A stretch of 12,265 nt of DNA from DHVE2 group archaeon (GTDB lineage Archaea; Thermoplasmatota; Thermoplasmata; Thermoplasmatales; Aciduliprofundaceae): the NCBI GenBank assembly GCA_015522935.1, contig WALH01000054.1:1-12265 (forward strand), read 5' to 3'. The number at the start of each line of letters is the position of its first letter. Position 1 is the stretch's first letter. The notes under the pieces were generated by a model that saw only the letters and a program-made list of their open reading frames with translations, did no database searches and was not told the origin of the DNA. Of this stretch, positions 1-6,457 are shown piece after piece. The position numbers were made by a program, and so were the translations under genes.

Positions 1-333
1 ATATATGTCAATGGAAAAGTCGTTGAAAATGAATCATTCGAGAACCTCAAAAATGGAAGTTACGTTGTAAAAGACCTTTACTGGACCCCAAGCTCTCCTG
101 GACAATACAATGTGAAGATAGTGGTATGGGCCCCAAATGAGCCGCCCAGCTATCGCAGTGACAATGTGAAAGAGATGGCAGTAACCATACAGGAAGCGCC
201 ATGGAAACTCCCGGCAATAGTAATAGGTTCCATAATAATCATTGCAGTTATAGGATACATTGGATGGAAATACATGCAGAAAAAGAAAGAGGGAAAGAAA
301 TTCAAAAAGAAATCAAAAGGTAAAAAAGAATGA
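1..333 (+). CDS. C-terminal part of a membrane-anchored surface protein (5' end outside window)
   Basis: The frame is open from base 1 to the TGA at 331-333, giving 110 residues of a longer protein. The first 60 or so residues (VNGKVVENE, then WTPSSPGQYNVKIVVWAPNE) resemble the end of a CARDB-like beta-sandwich domain, in which a W-P-x-x-P-G-x-Y turn precedes paired strands; this is family recognition by eye. Residues about 70-89 form one hydrophobic helix (LPAIVIGSIIIIAVIGYIGW), followed by a lysine-rich tail. By the positive-inside rule the tail is cytoplasmic and the beta domain lies outside the cell, as in archaeal surface adhesins or binding proteins. The true start is upstream, so an internal GTG at 112 should not be used. 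The gene converges on argS with only 9 bases between stop codons. The ligand or role cannot be told from this fragment. Confidence 0.8.
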   Translation: MYVNGKVVENESFENLKNGSYVVKDLYWTPSSPGQYNVKIVVWAPNEPPSYRSDNVKEMAVTIQEAPWKLPAIVIGSIIIIAVIGYIGWKYMQKKKEGKKFKKKSKGKKE

Positions 334-342
334 TTTATTTCT

Positions 343-1998
343 TTACATTTTTTCGGATTTTTTTAAACCTAATAAATCCATAAGATCATCCATCATTTTT
401 TTGAATGCTACCACGATGGCTAGCCTTGTTTCCCTTAGTCTTCCCTCCGATTTAATCACCGGGCAATCTCTGTAAAACTGGTTAAACTGATTGGCCATAT
501 TATATGTGTACCTTGCCACTATGTAAGGACTTAAATTCTTGGACGCTTCCTGAATCACATCTTGATACCTTGCCATCATTTTAATTAGTTTGATTTCCTG
601 TGGATGTTTGACAAATTCAGGGTAGTACTCCCCATTCCAATTTCCTTTTCTCAATATACTACTCGCCCTTGTATAGGAATACATTATGAATGGCCCACTC
701 TCCCCCTCAAAATTCAAAGCATTCTGCCATTGGAAAACTACGGGCTTTTCTTCCTGTATATTCAAGATGGAATATCTTATGGCTGAAATAGCAACGCTCT
801 TGCCTATCTCCTTAACCTCATTTTCCGGGTAGCCTCTGTTTTTTAGTATCTCCTGTGCCTTGTTAATGCCTTCTTCAAGCAAATCATCTAAATAAACAAC
901 TCTTCCATGGCGAGTACTCATTTTACCTTCTGGCAGGCGTACAAATGAGTAAAAGAGGGCACGAACCCGAAGATGTTCGTTCAATATTTTTAGAATGTTT
1001 TGAAGTATGCGGAAATGAAGTTTATGATCTTCACCAAGCACATCAATCAGATATTGTGCTTCTTCGCTTTTTTTGATGTGATACGCAACATCTCTCAAAA
1101 AATAGAGGGTGGTTCCGTCTCTCCTGTAAAGATAAATTCTGTCCTTTCCCTCCACTCCCAGTTTTTTTAAGTCTATGTAGTAAGCGCCATCCTCCTCATC
1201 CACCATATCTCTGAATCTTCCTGCAATCTCCCGTGCCAATGGTACTAAATCAGATTCCCAGACAAATTTATCAATATGCACATCAATTTTTTCTAAGCTT
1301 TCCTTAATACCTTTAAGAATACATCCAACCTTCTCCCTTGCAAATTTCCTTATCTCTTCATCTCCCATTTCATAGCTTTTCATAAGGTTACGTATTTTCT
1401 TTCCAATATTTTCATCTTCCTCCACAAGTTTGGATGCTTTCTGATAATATTTAACTAACACGTGATCACACTTTCCTTCAATTTTTTCATATGGGAGATT
1501 TTTTATGCCCCATAACAGCGTGGCAACCTGCATCCCTGCATCGTTAACAAAGTAATGCACAACAACATCATGCCCATATCTTCTCAAAATCCGAGCCATT
1601 GCATCGCCTATAACAGGATTTCTTGCACGACCCACATGAAGCGGGCCTGTGGGATTTGCACTTGTATGTTCAAGCACTATCTTTTCCTTCTTCTCAAATT
1701 GAAATATCTTACCGCTGAGAGTATATTCAAGAACCAATTTAGCCAAACGCTCTGGAGAAATCACAAAATTTATATATGGCCCTGTATTTTTAATCTCGGA
1801 GAAGAACTTAGATTCTGGCATTTTTTCTACCATTTTTCTTGCAATTTCCACAGGATTCATTTTCATTTCTTCTGCAAGAGGAAAGCATGGATATGCAAAA
1901 TCTCCAAATTCCTCCTTTGCCTCCGTAACCTCCCCTTCAATACCAACTTCCCGAAGCAGCCTGTTGGCTTCCGCCCTGAATATTTCTACGATATACAT
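343..1998 (-). CDS. argS: Arginyl-tRNA synthetase
   Basis: Charges tRNA-Arg with arginine using ATP in the cytoplasm. The 551 residues fit the usual length of archaeal ArgRS. The order of parts is typical: an N-terminal Add1-like domain (about 1-90), then the class I catalytic core with HTSANPTGPLHVGRARN, whose HVGR (121-124) is the HIGH signature, and the KMSTRHGR form of the KMSKS loop near 359-366. The alpha-helical anticodon-binding domain closes the protein, with the family-typical SYTRASSIL stretch and the YNMANQFNQFY motif. The ATG at 1998 is preferred because a TATA-like CTTATTTTTA (2021-2030) lies about 27 bases before it, implying a leaderless message. The gene follows the hydrolase by 46 bases and may also be read from the upstream operon. 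The product is a housekeeping enzyme, and nothing in it looks damaged. Confidence 0.97.
   Translation of the reverse strand: MYIVEIFRAEANRLLREVGIEGEVTEAKEEFGDFAYPCFPLAEEMKMNPVEIARKMVEKMPESKFFSEIKNTGPYINFVISPERLAKLVLEYTLSGKIFQFEKKEKIVLEHTSANPTGPLHVGRARNPVIGDAMARILRRYGHDVVVHYFVNDAGMQVATLLWGIKNLPYEKIEGKCDHVLVKYYQKASKLVEEDENIGKKIRNLMKSYEMGDEEIRKFAREKVGCILKGIKESLEKIDVHIDKFVWESDLVPLAREIAGRFRDMVDEEDGAYYIDLKKLGVEGKDRIYLYRRDGTTLYFLRDVAYHIKKSEEAQYLIDVLGEDHKLHFRILQNILKILNEHLRVRALFYSFVRLPEGKMSTRHGRVVYLDDLLEEGINKAQEILKNRGYPENEVKEIGKSVAISAIRYSILNIQEEKPVVFQWQNALNFEGESGPFIMYSYTRASSILRKGNWNGEYYPEFVKHPQEIKLIKMMARYQDVIQEASKNLSPYIVARYTYNMANQFNQFYRDCPVIKSEGRLRETRLAIVVAFKKMMDDLMDLLGLKKSEKM
348..364 (+). terminator. 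Paired T tracts after the surface protein gene
   Basis: Runs of six T (348-353) and seven T (358-364) begin 14 bases after the stop of the plus-strand gene. Oligo-T tracts terminate archaeal RNA polymerase without a hairpin. They lie inside the 3' end of argS on the other strand. In the opposite direction, argS transcripts meet T runs formed by the lysine codons of the surface protein tail. Confidence 0.5.
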
Positions 1999-2020
1999 AT
2001 CTATGAAGATGCGCAGGAAA

Positions 2021-2030
2021 TAAAAATAAG
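2021..2030 (-). promoter_or_regulatory. TATA box of argS
   Basis: On the minus strand CTTATTTTTA is centred about 27 bases before the argS ATG, in the short gap after the hydrolase stop. This spacing puts transcription start at or next to the ATG. It gives argS its own promoter inside an otherwise co-directional block. The call rests on spacing and composition only. Confidence 0.5.
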
Positions 2031-2044
2031 TTTTGATTTGAAAC

Positions 2045-2890
2045 TCATACCATCAGGAATTCAAGTATCTTTTTGAAATACAGTTCTTCATTCAAAAGCA
2101 AACTTCTAACATGCTCCCCCTCTGTTATCCAAAGGGATGCGCGGGGATTAGAAATTTTGATAGATTTGAAAAATTCCTTAATTTCGTCAATGGCAACTAA
2201 TCTATCGTTTCTCCCAGCAATTATGAACACAGGCACGTTTATCTCCCTCACATAGCTCATAAGGTTCAGTTCATAATACTTTATTCTCTGGAAAACCATA
2301 ACAAAAGGCTTGATAAAGTAATACATAAATTTCGGCAGTCCAGCAAAATATTTCATCGCCCTTTTTGCCGTGGTGTTTATGTTCACAAAGGGGCTATCGG
2401 CTATAATTTTGTCACCAATTCCTCGTGAGGCAGCTCTCAGAGCTATGTTCGCACCCATGGAAAATCCAATAATGTATATTTTTTGATATCTTTTCCTCAC
2501 CCATTTATAAACTGCTTCTAAATCCATCAGTTCAAGATAACCCAGTGTTGTGTGCTTTCCTCCACTTTCGCCATGAGCACGAAAATCAAATGCGATAAGG
2601 GAATAACCACCTTGAGGTAAATGTGCGATCAATCTTTTCATGTACACATCGTCCCATCTGCTTCTTCCATATCCGTGCAAAAGAATTATGCATTCCTCGC
2701 CACCTTTTATGTGCCAGCCCTTTACATCCACACCATCCACAGTTTTTACAGAAAAATTCTCATACTCATATCCGAAATCTTTGGGGGTCCATCCCCTCAC
2801 AAGTCTTTTGGGAGTGATGAATTGGTATGCTACATACCCAAAGAAGAGAAATAGAATTAGAATGATTATTACAGCAATCAAAATTATCAT
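2045..2890 (-). CDS. Membrane-anchored alpha/beta hydrolase
   Basis: A 281-residue serine hydrolase of unknown substrate. Residues 2-22 are a hydrophobic N-terminal helix that should tether it to the membrane. The fold is marked by the oxyanion strand LLHGYGRSRWDD (70-81), FDFRAHGESGG (101-111) and the nucleophile elbow GFSMG, giving Ser144. Asp229 in AGRNDR and His260 in GEHVR complete a plausible catalytic triad. It resembles the BAAT/YqkD-like hydrolases (lipases, esterases and peptidases), but the sequence does not say which. The start is firm: GGAGG at 2899-2903 lies 8 bases before the ATG, inside the last codons of the MFS gene, whose stop is 3 bases away, so the two are probably translated as an operon. 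The pairing suggests, without proof, that it acts on something the transporter moves. Confidence 0.85.
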   Translation of the reverse strand: MIILIAVIIILILFLFFGYVAYQFITPKRLVRGWTPKDFGYEYENFSVKTVDGVDVKGWHIKGGEECIILLHGYGRSRWDDVYMKRLIAHLPQGGYSLIAFDFRAHGESGGKHTTLGYLELMDLEAVYKWVRKRYQKIYIIGFSMGANIALRAASRGIGDKIIADSPFVNINTTAKRAMKYFAGLPKFMYYFIKPFVMVFQRIKYYELNLMSYVREINVPVFIIAGRNDRLVAIDEIKEFFKSIKISNPRASLWITEGEHVRSLLLNEELYFKKILEFLMV

Positions 2891-2893
2891 TTT

Positions 2894-4153
2894 TTAATCC
2901 TCCAGCATATGCATGCTTAACACTATTGGAATTGAAATCAGAACAGAAATTCCAGCTATGGGGAAAAGGATAACATAGTTATTGTTCATCAAGCTAACTA
3001 TGGCTCCACCCCCAAATCCTCCAAGCAAAATTGGAAAGCTCCTTGATGCTTCAAACAATCCGTAGTATCGACCGTTGAATTCTTCCCTCTGATATTTCGT
3101 CAAAAGGTCACCTATAACAGGGAAAGATGATGATAAGACAATGCCCCACCCAAGCCCTGCTATTATTAGGATTATTACTGCAGTGAGAACAGTTTTCACC
3201 AAAAGGCCGGCAAATATGGATACGCCAAAAATTATTATCCCAAAAAGCATTGCCCTTTTCTTCCCTATTTTATCGTAAATCAAGCCTCCCGGTATTGCTG
3301 TGAATATGGCAGCTATATTGAACAGTCCCATGAGATAAACCGCTGTAACTGTTATTTTGTCTATGTTTTCGTCTGTTGGGGCGCCCAAAATAGCCTGTGC
3401 CATTATCCCCACGAAAAATATACCTATGAACTCAAAGCCCATCCACCAGAGAGTTTGAGCGGTGTAAAATTTCACGGTGTCTTTTTCACCGAACATCCTT
3501 TTTGCATAATCAATTATGCCTTCCTTTATGACAGTTTTTTTCTTTTTCTCCTCTAATTCTCGCTCCCCTATAAGCATGTAGGTCACAATGGATGCCAGAG
3601 GAATGAGAAATGCACCCATTATGAAGGGGTAGGATTCATTAATACTCCAGAGGTACGCCCCTGCTATGAATCCTGTTAAACTCCCTATAACTTCGAACAT
3701 TGTTATTATTCCGCTTGCCGTGCCACGATGACCTGTCTCAATAAGATCCGGCATGAGTGCACGGTAAGGTGCAGTGTAAAGATGCATGGAGAAGTAGAAG
3801 AAGGAAAGCATGAATCCTATAGCAAAAAGAGGGAGTCCAATGGAATAGAAGAAATAAACCAAATATATAGAAATTCCCGCCAGCAAACCGCCAATCAGTA
3901 TGAATGGTTTTCTCCGCCCCATTCTGGTAAATACTCTATCGCTGTACCAGCCCACTAATGGAGGAACAATCATACCCAGCAAACCTTCCATGGCAAGAAC
4001 CACACCAATTAAGAAAGAAATATTGGTGTAAGAACTCAGAAGTCTAAAACTGAAAGCACGGTTAAGAGACCAGCCTATAGACCTGCTGAAACCTAAAAAT
4101 GCTATACCTAAAACCAGGCCCATGGCAAAAGATGCTTGTTTTTCCTTGCTCAT
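2894..4153 (-). CDS. MFS transporter, GPH/SLC45 (sucrose-type) like
   Basis: A 419-residue polytopic membrane protein with about 12 hydrophobic segments in two halves, separated by a charged cytoplasmic loop (GERELEEKKKKTVIKEG). The loop after helix 2 carries the MFS motif A (GWYSDRVFTRMGRRKPFI), with a related GGLIYDKIGKKRA in the second half. The stretch APYRALMPDL is typical of the sucrose/SLC45 branch, whose members move disaccharides or other glycosides with protons or sodium. The substrate here is not determined. The ATG at 4153 has no ribosome-binding site, but a TATA box is centred about 25 bases upstream, so the message is probably leaderless. It heads a two-gene unit with the alpha/beta hydrolase. 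Confidence 0.87.
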   Translation of the reverse strand: MSKEKQASFAMGLVLGIAFLGFSRSIGWSLNRAFSFRLLSSYTNISFLIGVVLAMEGLLGMIVPPLVGWYSDRVFTRMGRRKPFILIGGLLAGISIYLVYFFYSIGLPLFAIGFMLSFFYFSMHLYTAPYRALMPDLIETGHRGTASGIITMFEVIGSLTGFIAGAYLWSINESYPFIMGAFLIPLASIVTYMLIGERELEEKKKKTVIKEGIIDYAKRMFGEKDTVKFYTAQTLWWMGFEFIGIFFVGIMAQAILGAPTDENIDKITVTAVYLMGLFNIAAIFTAIPGGLIYDKIGKKRAMLFGIIIFGVSIFAGLLVKTVLTAVIILIIAGLGWGIVLSSSFPVIGDLLTKYQREEFNGRYYGLFEASRSFPILLGGFGGGAIVSLMNNNYVILFPIAGISVLISIPIVLSMHMLED

Positions 4154-4173
4154 GGAGGGAAATTGTGAACGAT

Positions 4174-4184
4174 GGTTATATAGT
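4174..4184. promoter_or_regulatory. Shared bidirectional TATA box between MFS and GDPD genes
   Basis: The 53-base gap between the two divergent starts holds one good AT-rich TATA core, GTTATATAGT. It reads TTATATAG on plus and CTATATAA on minus. Its centre (about 4178) is 29 bases before the GDPD ATG at 4207 and 25 bases before the MFS ATG at 4153, the right distance for leaderless transcripts both ways. No Shine-Dalgarno sequence precedes either start. Confidence 0.55.
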
Positions 4185-4206
4185 TTATCATTATTTACCT
4201 GATACT

Positions 4207-4923
4207 ATGATAATTCTTGGACACAGAGGCTATAGTTCAAAATATCCAGAAAACACACTCCCCTCATTCAAGAAGGCAATTGAATACGGAGCGGAGGGTG
4301 TGGAATTAGATGTATGGCTCACAGCCGATGGAAAGGTTGTGGTACACCATGACGATAATTTCAAACGAACACTCGGAGTTATGAGGAAAATAAAAGAATC
4401 CAATTACAATGATATCAAAGACCTGAGATTTGAAGGGGAGAAAATCCCGCTTTTGGAGGATGTTTATGATACCCTGCCTGAAGATGCATTAATAAATATT
4501 GAGATTAAGGATGAAGACGCTATACCCAGTACACTTGAGATTGTGAAAAAATATGGAGCGATGAACAGGACAATTTTCTCATCATTCAATTTCGAGGCTC
4601 TCAAAAAACTTAGAAGATTGAGCGAAGAAGCAAGAATTGGAGTTCTCTTGGGTTCATGCAGAGATGGGATACTGTTTCCTTTCAGAGGAGAAAAAATAAG
4701 GGCAGAATTTGTAAATCCCCCCATACTCGCCAGAAAAAAGTTGGGTGTATTATTCTTAATCTTTCTCAGAGTTTACAAATTTTTAGGATATAAGATAGCC
4801 ATGTGGACAGTTGATGATCCCTATGACATTGAGGATATCCAAAATCTCTGCGATGTTATCATAACCGATGAAGTGGAAAAACTTGTCAATTATGCTCGCA
4901 ATTCTTTGAATACAATACGATAA
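4207..4923 (+). CDS. ugpQ: Glycerophosphodiester phosphodiesterase
   Basis: Hydrolyses glycerophosphodiesters to glycerol phosphate plus an alcohol; in archaea the physiological substrate may come from glycerophosphate-type polar lipids. The 238-residue TIM barrel has the GDPD signatures: H6-R7-G with the following YPENT (E15, N16), the metal-binding GVELDV (E33, D35), HHDD with the catalytic histidine near 48, then NIEIKDED, and at the C-terminus MWTVDDP and DVIITDE. The ATG at 4207 begins MIILGHRG, as expected for the family. The frame stays open back into the MFS gene, but an earlier start would add an unrelated N-terminus and would lie upstream of the TATA box. No signal peptide is visible, so it is cytoplasmic. 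The ugpQ symbol is by family, not by proven orthology. Confidence 0.93.
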   Translation: MIILGHRGYSSKYPENTLPSFKKAIEYGAEGVELDVWLTADGKVVVHHDDNFKRTLGVMRKIKESNYNDIKDLRFEGEKIPLLEDVYDTLPEDALINIEIKDEDAIPSTLEIVKKYGAMNRTIFSSFNFEALKKLRRLSEEARIGVLLGSCRDGILFPFRGEKIRAEFVNPPILARKKLGVLFLIFLRVYKFLGYKIAMWTVDDPYDIEDIQNLCDVIITDEVEKLVNYARNSLNTIR

Positions 4924-4991
4924 AAGCAGCGTCGAGGGAGGGAGGAGCAAAGTTACGCCTTTGCGACTTAAACCCCAAGTGAGCGAAAGCG

Positions 4992-5009
4992 AACGCCGGG
5001 GGAGGGATT
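4992..5009. repeat. Direct repeat copy of the tRNA-Ser 3' end (outer copy, att-like)
   Basis: Eighteen bases starting AACGCCGGGG and ending GGGATT match 5116-5133 exactly, 124 bases apart in the same orientation. The inner copy spans the discriminator base, the 3' acceptor strand and the T stem of tRNA-Ser. Duplicated tRNA 3' ends are the usual mark of site-specific integration at a tRNA gene. Confidence 0.75.
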
Positions 5010-5017
5010 CAGCGCCC

Positions 5018-5098
5018 GCCTGAAGGCAGGCTTGCTCGCATCAAAGATGCTCGTTAAAGCCCTGCACAACAGAGCAAACTCGCATCAAAGATGCTCGT
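5018..5098 (-). ncRNA. Structured tRNA-trailing element, copy 1 (candidate ncRNA)
   Basis: Read on the minus strand, starting 19 bases after tRNA-Ser. It has two identical 20-base repeats (5079-5098 and 5035-5054), each forming a GCATC/GATGC hairpin with a TTT loop and a 5'-GA on both outer sides of the stem. Between them is GCTCTG/CAGGGC (6 bp with one G-U pair). After the second repeat comes a GCCTG/CAGGC hairpin (5018-5031). The same order of parts occurs at 10548-10633, with loop and stem changes that mostly keep pairing, which favours an RNA role over simple DNA repetition. No known RNA family was recognised. Confidence 0.5.
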
Positions 5099-5115
5099 GA
5101 ACCCTGAACTTCCTT

Positions 5116-5133
5116 AACGCCGGGGGAGGGATT
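5116..5133. repeat. Direct repeat copy inside tRNA-Ser (inner copy, att-like)
   Basis: The same 18 bases as at 4992-5009. Here 16 of them are the functional 3' end of tRNA-Ser, read on the minus strand (discriminator at 5118, acceptor 5119-5125, T stem 5126-5130, start of the T loop). Confidence 0.75.
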
Positions 5134-5202
5134 TGAACCCTCGCACCCCTTAACGGAGTACAGGCTCTCCAGGCCTGCGCCTTACCTCTCGGCAACCCCG
5201 GC
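5118..5202 (-). tRNA. tRNA-Ser (anticodon GGA)
   Basis: An 85-base class II tRNA on the minus strand. The 7-bp acceptor pairs GCCGGGG with CCCCGGC; the D stem is GCC/GGC. The anticodon arm is CAGGC-CTGGAGA-GCCTG, with anticodon GGA (plus-strand 5168-5170), which reads UCC and UCU. The long variable arm (ACTCC/GGGGT stem) and the G discriminator are serine identity features. The T arm is GAGGG-TTCAAAT-CCCTC. CCA is not encoded and there is no intron. It lies 35 bases beyond the sfsA stop on the same strand; only weak AT-rich sequence marks a promoter. Its 3' end is duplicated at 4992-5009. Confidence 0.97.
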
Positions 5203-5237
5203 TATGTGTTGGCTAATCCCATTTTCCTATTTCTAAT

Positions 5238-5957
5238 TTACTCATTCTCAAATCTAATTGGGATCTCCCCTTCGTATGCTATTTTGGAGCCATCATAATT
5301 CAATCTAATCGCATGAATCTCCACGCCCATCCGATGTGCATTGTCAAGAGCTTCAGAGAATTTTGGGTCAGTTTTCCAGTTCGGGGAGAAAAACTTCGCA
5401 GGGACAAAAACAAGAAAAATCAAGGCGCTTCTTACACCATTTTCCCTTATTTTTATCAATTCCTCAATATGCCTTCTCCCTCGAGATGTGGGAGCGTCTG
5501 GAAATAGCGCAGCAAAATCTTTCAAAAGGGTACAGCCCTTTACCTCTATCCAGAGATTTTTTGAAGGAATGTAGAAATCAAGTCTGCTTTTGCCGTATTT
5601 TACCTCCGAAACAATATCATTCAAGCATCCAAACGGACTAAAATCACTCTCTAAAATTCTTTCTGCTATTTTGCTGTGGAATTTGGAATTTGTTAATATC
5701 CATTCATTGCCCAATTTTGAAGCTATTATCTCCCACGATGTTTTTCTTTTTGCGGAATCATATCTTTTGAGAAGGATTTCGTTTCCTTCATAAAGCAACT
5801 CACTCAATCTCCCCGGATCATGGATATGAACATAAGCTATCTTTTCTTCAATTTTCACAAGTCCTACAAAACGGTTCAAACGCTCCAAAAATATGCCCTT
5901 CTTATCTGGATGAATTGAAAAGATTACTTTATTCTCTCCATAATTATTGCAGGACAT
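5238..5957 (-). CDS. sfsA: SfsA-family protein (sugar fermentation stimulation protein homologue)
   Basis: A 239-residue SfsA homologue. Signatures are HIHDPGRLSELL (44-55), SRLDFYI with Asp127, WIEVKGCTLL with Glu138 and Lys140, and the near-invariant FPDAPTSRGRRH (152-163), then DPKFSEALDNAHRMGVEIHA. The D...ExK arrangement is that of the PD-(D/E)XK nuclease fold, with an N-terminal OB-like part; the family was first named as a DNA-binding regulator of maltose genes in E. coli, and its biochemical role in archaea is unsettled. The start at 5957 overlaps the lrp 3' end by 34 bases. It is supported by AAAGGTG at 5968-5974, 10 bases upstream, and by the lack of another usable start before the conserved region. 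Cotranscription with lrp is likely. Confidence 0.92.
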   Translation of the reverse strand: MSCNNYGENKVIFSIHPDKKGIFLERLNRFVGLVKIEEKIAYVHIHDPGRLSELLYEGNEILLKRYDSAKRKTSWEIIASKLGNEWILTNSKFHSKIAERILESDFSPFGCLNDIVSEVKYGKSRLDFYIPSKNLWIEVKGCTLLKDFAALFPDAPTSRGRRHIEELIKIRENGVRSALIFLVFVPAKFFSPNWKTDPKFSEALDNAHRMGVEIHAIRLNYDGSKIAYEGEIPIRFENE

Positions 5958-6346
5958 AAATCTTTGACACCTTTTATCTTTCCTATTTTATTGGTGAGAA
6001 TCTTCATGAGATCTTCAGTGTTTTTGGCCCATATCTCGCACATTATCATGTGATCCCCGGTGGACGTTGCGACCCATTTGGTTTCCTCTATCCCTGCAAG
6101 TTTTTTGGCAGCCTCCAATAAATATTTAGGTTCAACATCCATGCCCAATATCGTTACAGTGCGGTATCCCAATTTTTCGGGATTAACTTCGATTGTGTAT
6201 TTCTTTATTATTTTTTTACTCTCCATCTCCTCGATTCTTTTCCTGACAGTTGTTTCAGTAACCCCAAGTTTTTTAGCTATCTCTGTAAATGGTATTCTGG
6301 CATTCTCCGTTAGAAGCTCGATTATTTTTCTATCTTTTTCATCCAT
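5924..6346 (-). CDS. Lrp/AsnC family transcription regulator
   Basis: A 140-residue regulator. The N-terminal winged helix-turn-helix (DEKDRKIIELLTENARIPFT, then EIAKKLGVTETTVRKRIEEME) is followed by a linker strand and a C-terminal RAM-type alpha/beta domain (TVTILGMDVEPKYL, then MIMCEIWAKNTEDLMK and GVKDLCP), which forms dimers or octamers and binds small ligands such as amino acids. The ATG at 6346 is chosen over a TTG seven codons upstream because a TATA-like TTTTTAAAGT (6371-6380 on the plus strand) sits about 28 bases before it, fitting a leaderless message, and the usual family N-terminus begins there. It is divergent from the rubredoxin operon and separated by 111 bases holding a palindrome, so control of that operon and of itself is a fair inference, not shown. 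Confidence 0.93.
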   Translation of the reverse strand: MDEKDRKIIELLTENARIPFTEIAKKLGVTETTVRKRIEEMESKKIIKKYTIEVNPEKLGYRTVTILGMDVEPKYLLEAAKKLAGIEETKWVATSTGDHMIMCEIWAKNTEDLMKILTNKIGKIKGVKDLCPAIIMERIK

Positions 6347-6370
6347 ACTCTTTACGTAATAACGCAATCA

Positions 6371-6380
6371 TTTTTAAAGT
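6371..6380 (-). promoter_or_regulatory. TATA box of lrp-sfsA
   Basis: On the minus strand ACTTTAAAAA, preceded by an A-rich BRE-like stretch, is centred about 28 bases before the ATG at 6346. The spacing supports that ATG as the start of a leaderless transcript. Confidence 0.55.
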
Positions 6381-6396
6381 TTTTCATCAAAATTAA

Positions 6397-6409
6397 TTCG
6401 ATATTCGAA
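6397..6409. promoter_or_regulatory. 13-bp palindrome, candidate operator
   Basis: TTCGATATTCGAA is a perfect inverted repeat (5-bp arms, 3-bp centre) in the gap between the divergent lrp and rubredoxin genes. It ends 7 bases before the rubredoxin TATA box and lies about 17 bases upstream of the lrp TATA box. Lrp-type proteins bind short AT-rich palindromes of about this size, so the neighbouring regulator is the first candidate. Confidence 0.45.
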
Positions 6410-6416
6410 CAAAATG

Positions 6417-6426
6417 TTTAAATAAT
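6417..6426 (+). promoter_or_regulatory. TATA box of the oxidative-defence operon
   Basis: TTTAAATAAT is centred about 37 bases before the rubredoxin ATG. A start site near 6446 would leave a short leader holding the ribosome-binding site GAGGTGAT (6447-6454), 3 bases before the ATG. So this operon, unlike its divergent neighbour, appears to begin with a Shine-Dalgarno-led gene. Confidence 0.5.
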
Positions 6427-6457
6427 TCAAACCAATTACCTTTAGTGAGGTGATAAA

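Larger units (their letters stand above)
4924..5117. other. Structured intergenic stretch between GDPD gene and tRNA-Ser
   Basis: No open frame is convincing here. From left to right there is a purine-rich run (about 4933-4946), a perfect 6-bp hairpin GCAAAG/CTTTGC (4947-4952 with 4959-4964) that could end GDPD transcription, an 18-base copy of the tRNA-Ser 3' end (4992-5009), and a structured repeat element read on the minus strand (5018-5098). The stretch is clearly richer in G+C and in self-complementary sequence than the neighbouring genes. Confidence 0.6.

Noticed and set aside
1555..2076. Plus-strand open frame of 173 codons over argS
   Set aside because: Antisense shadow of a conserved gene, with no ribosome-binding site, promoter or recognisable domain.
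4099..4206. Longer N-terminus for the GDPD gene starting inside the MFS gene
   Set aside because: The extra residues do not match the family, overlap the opposite gene and lie upstream of the TATA box. MIILGHRG at 4207 is the expected N-terminus.
5035..5098. Repeat-gap-repeat pattern suggesting a minimal CRISPR array
   Set aside because: Only two repeats per locus. The gap sequence is nearly the same at both loci and forms its own hairpin, which spacers would not do. No cas genes are present.
6347..6367. TTG start adding seven residues to the Lrp regulator
   Set aside because: It lacks a ribosome-binding site, and the TATA spacing fits the ATG at 6346.
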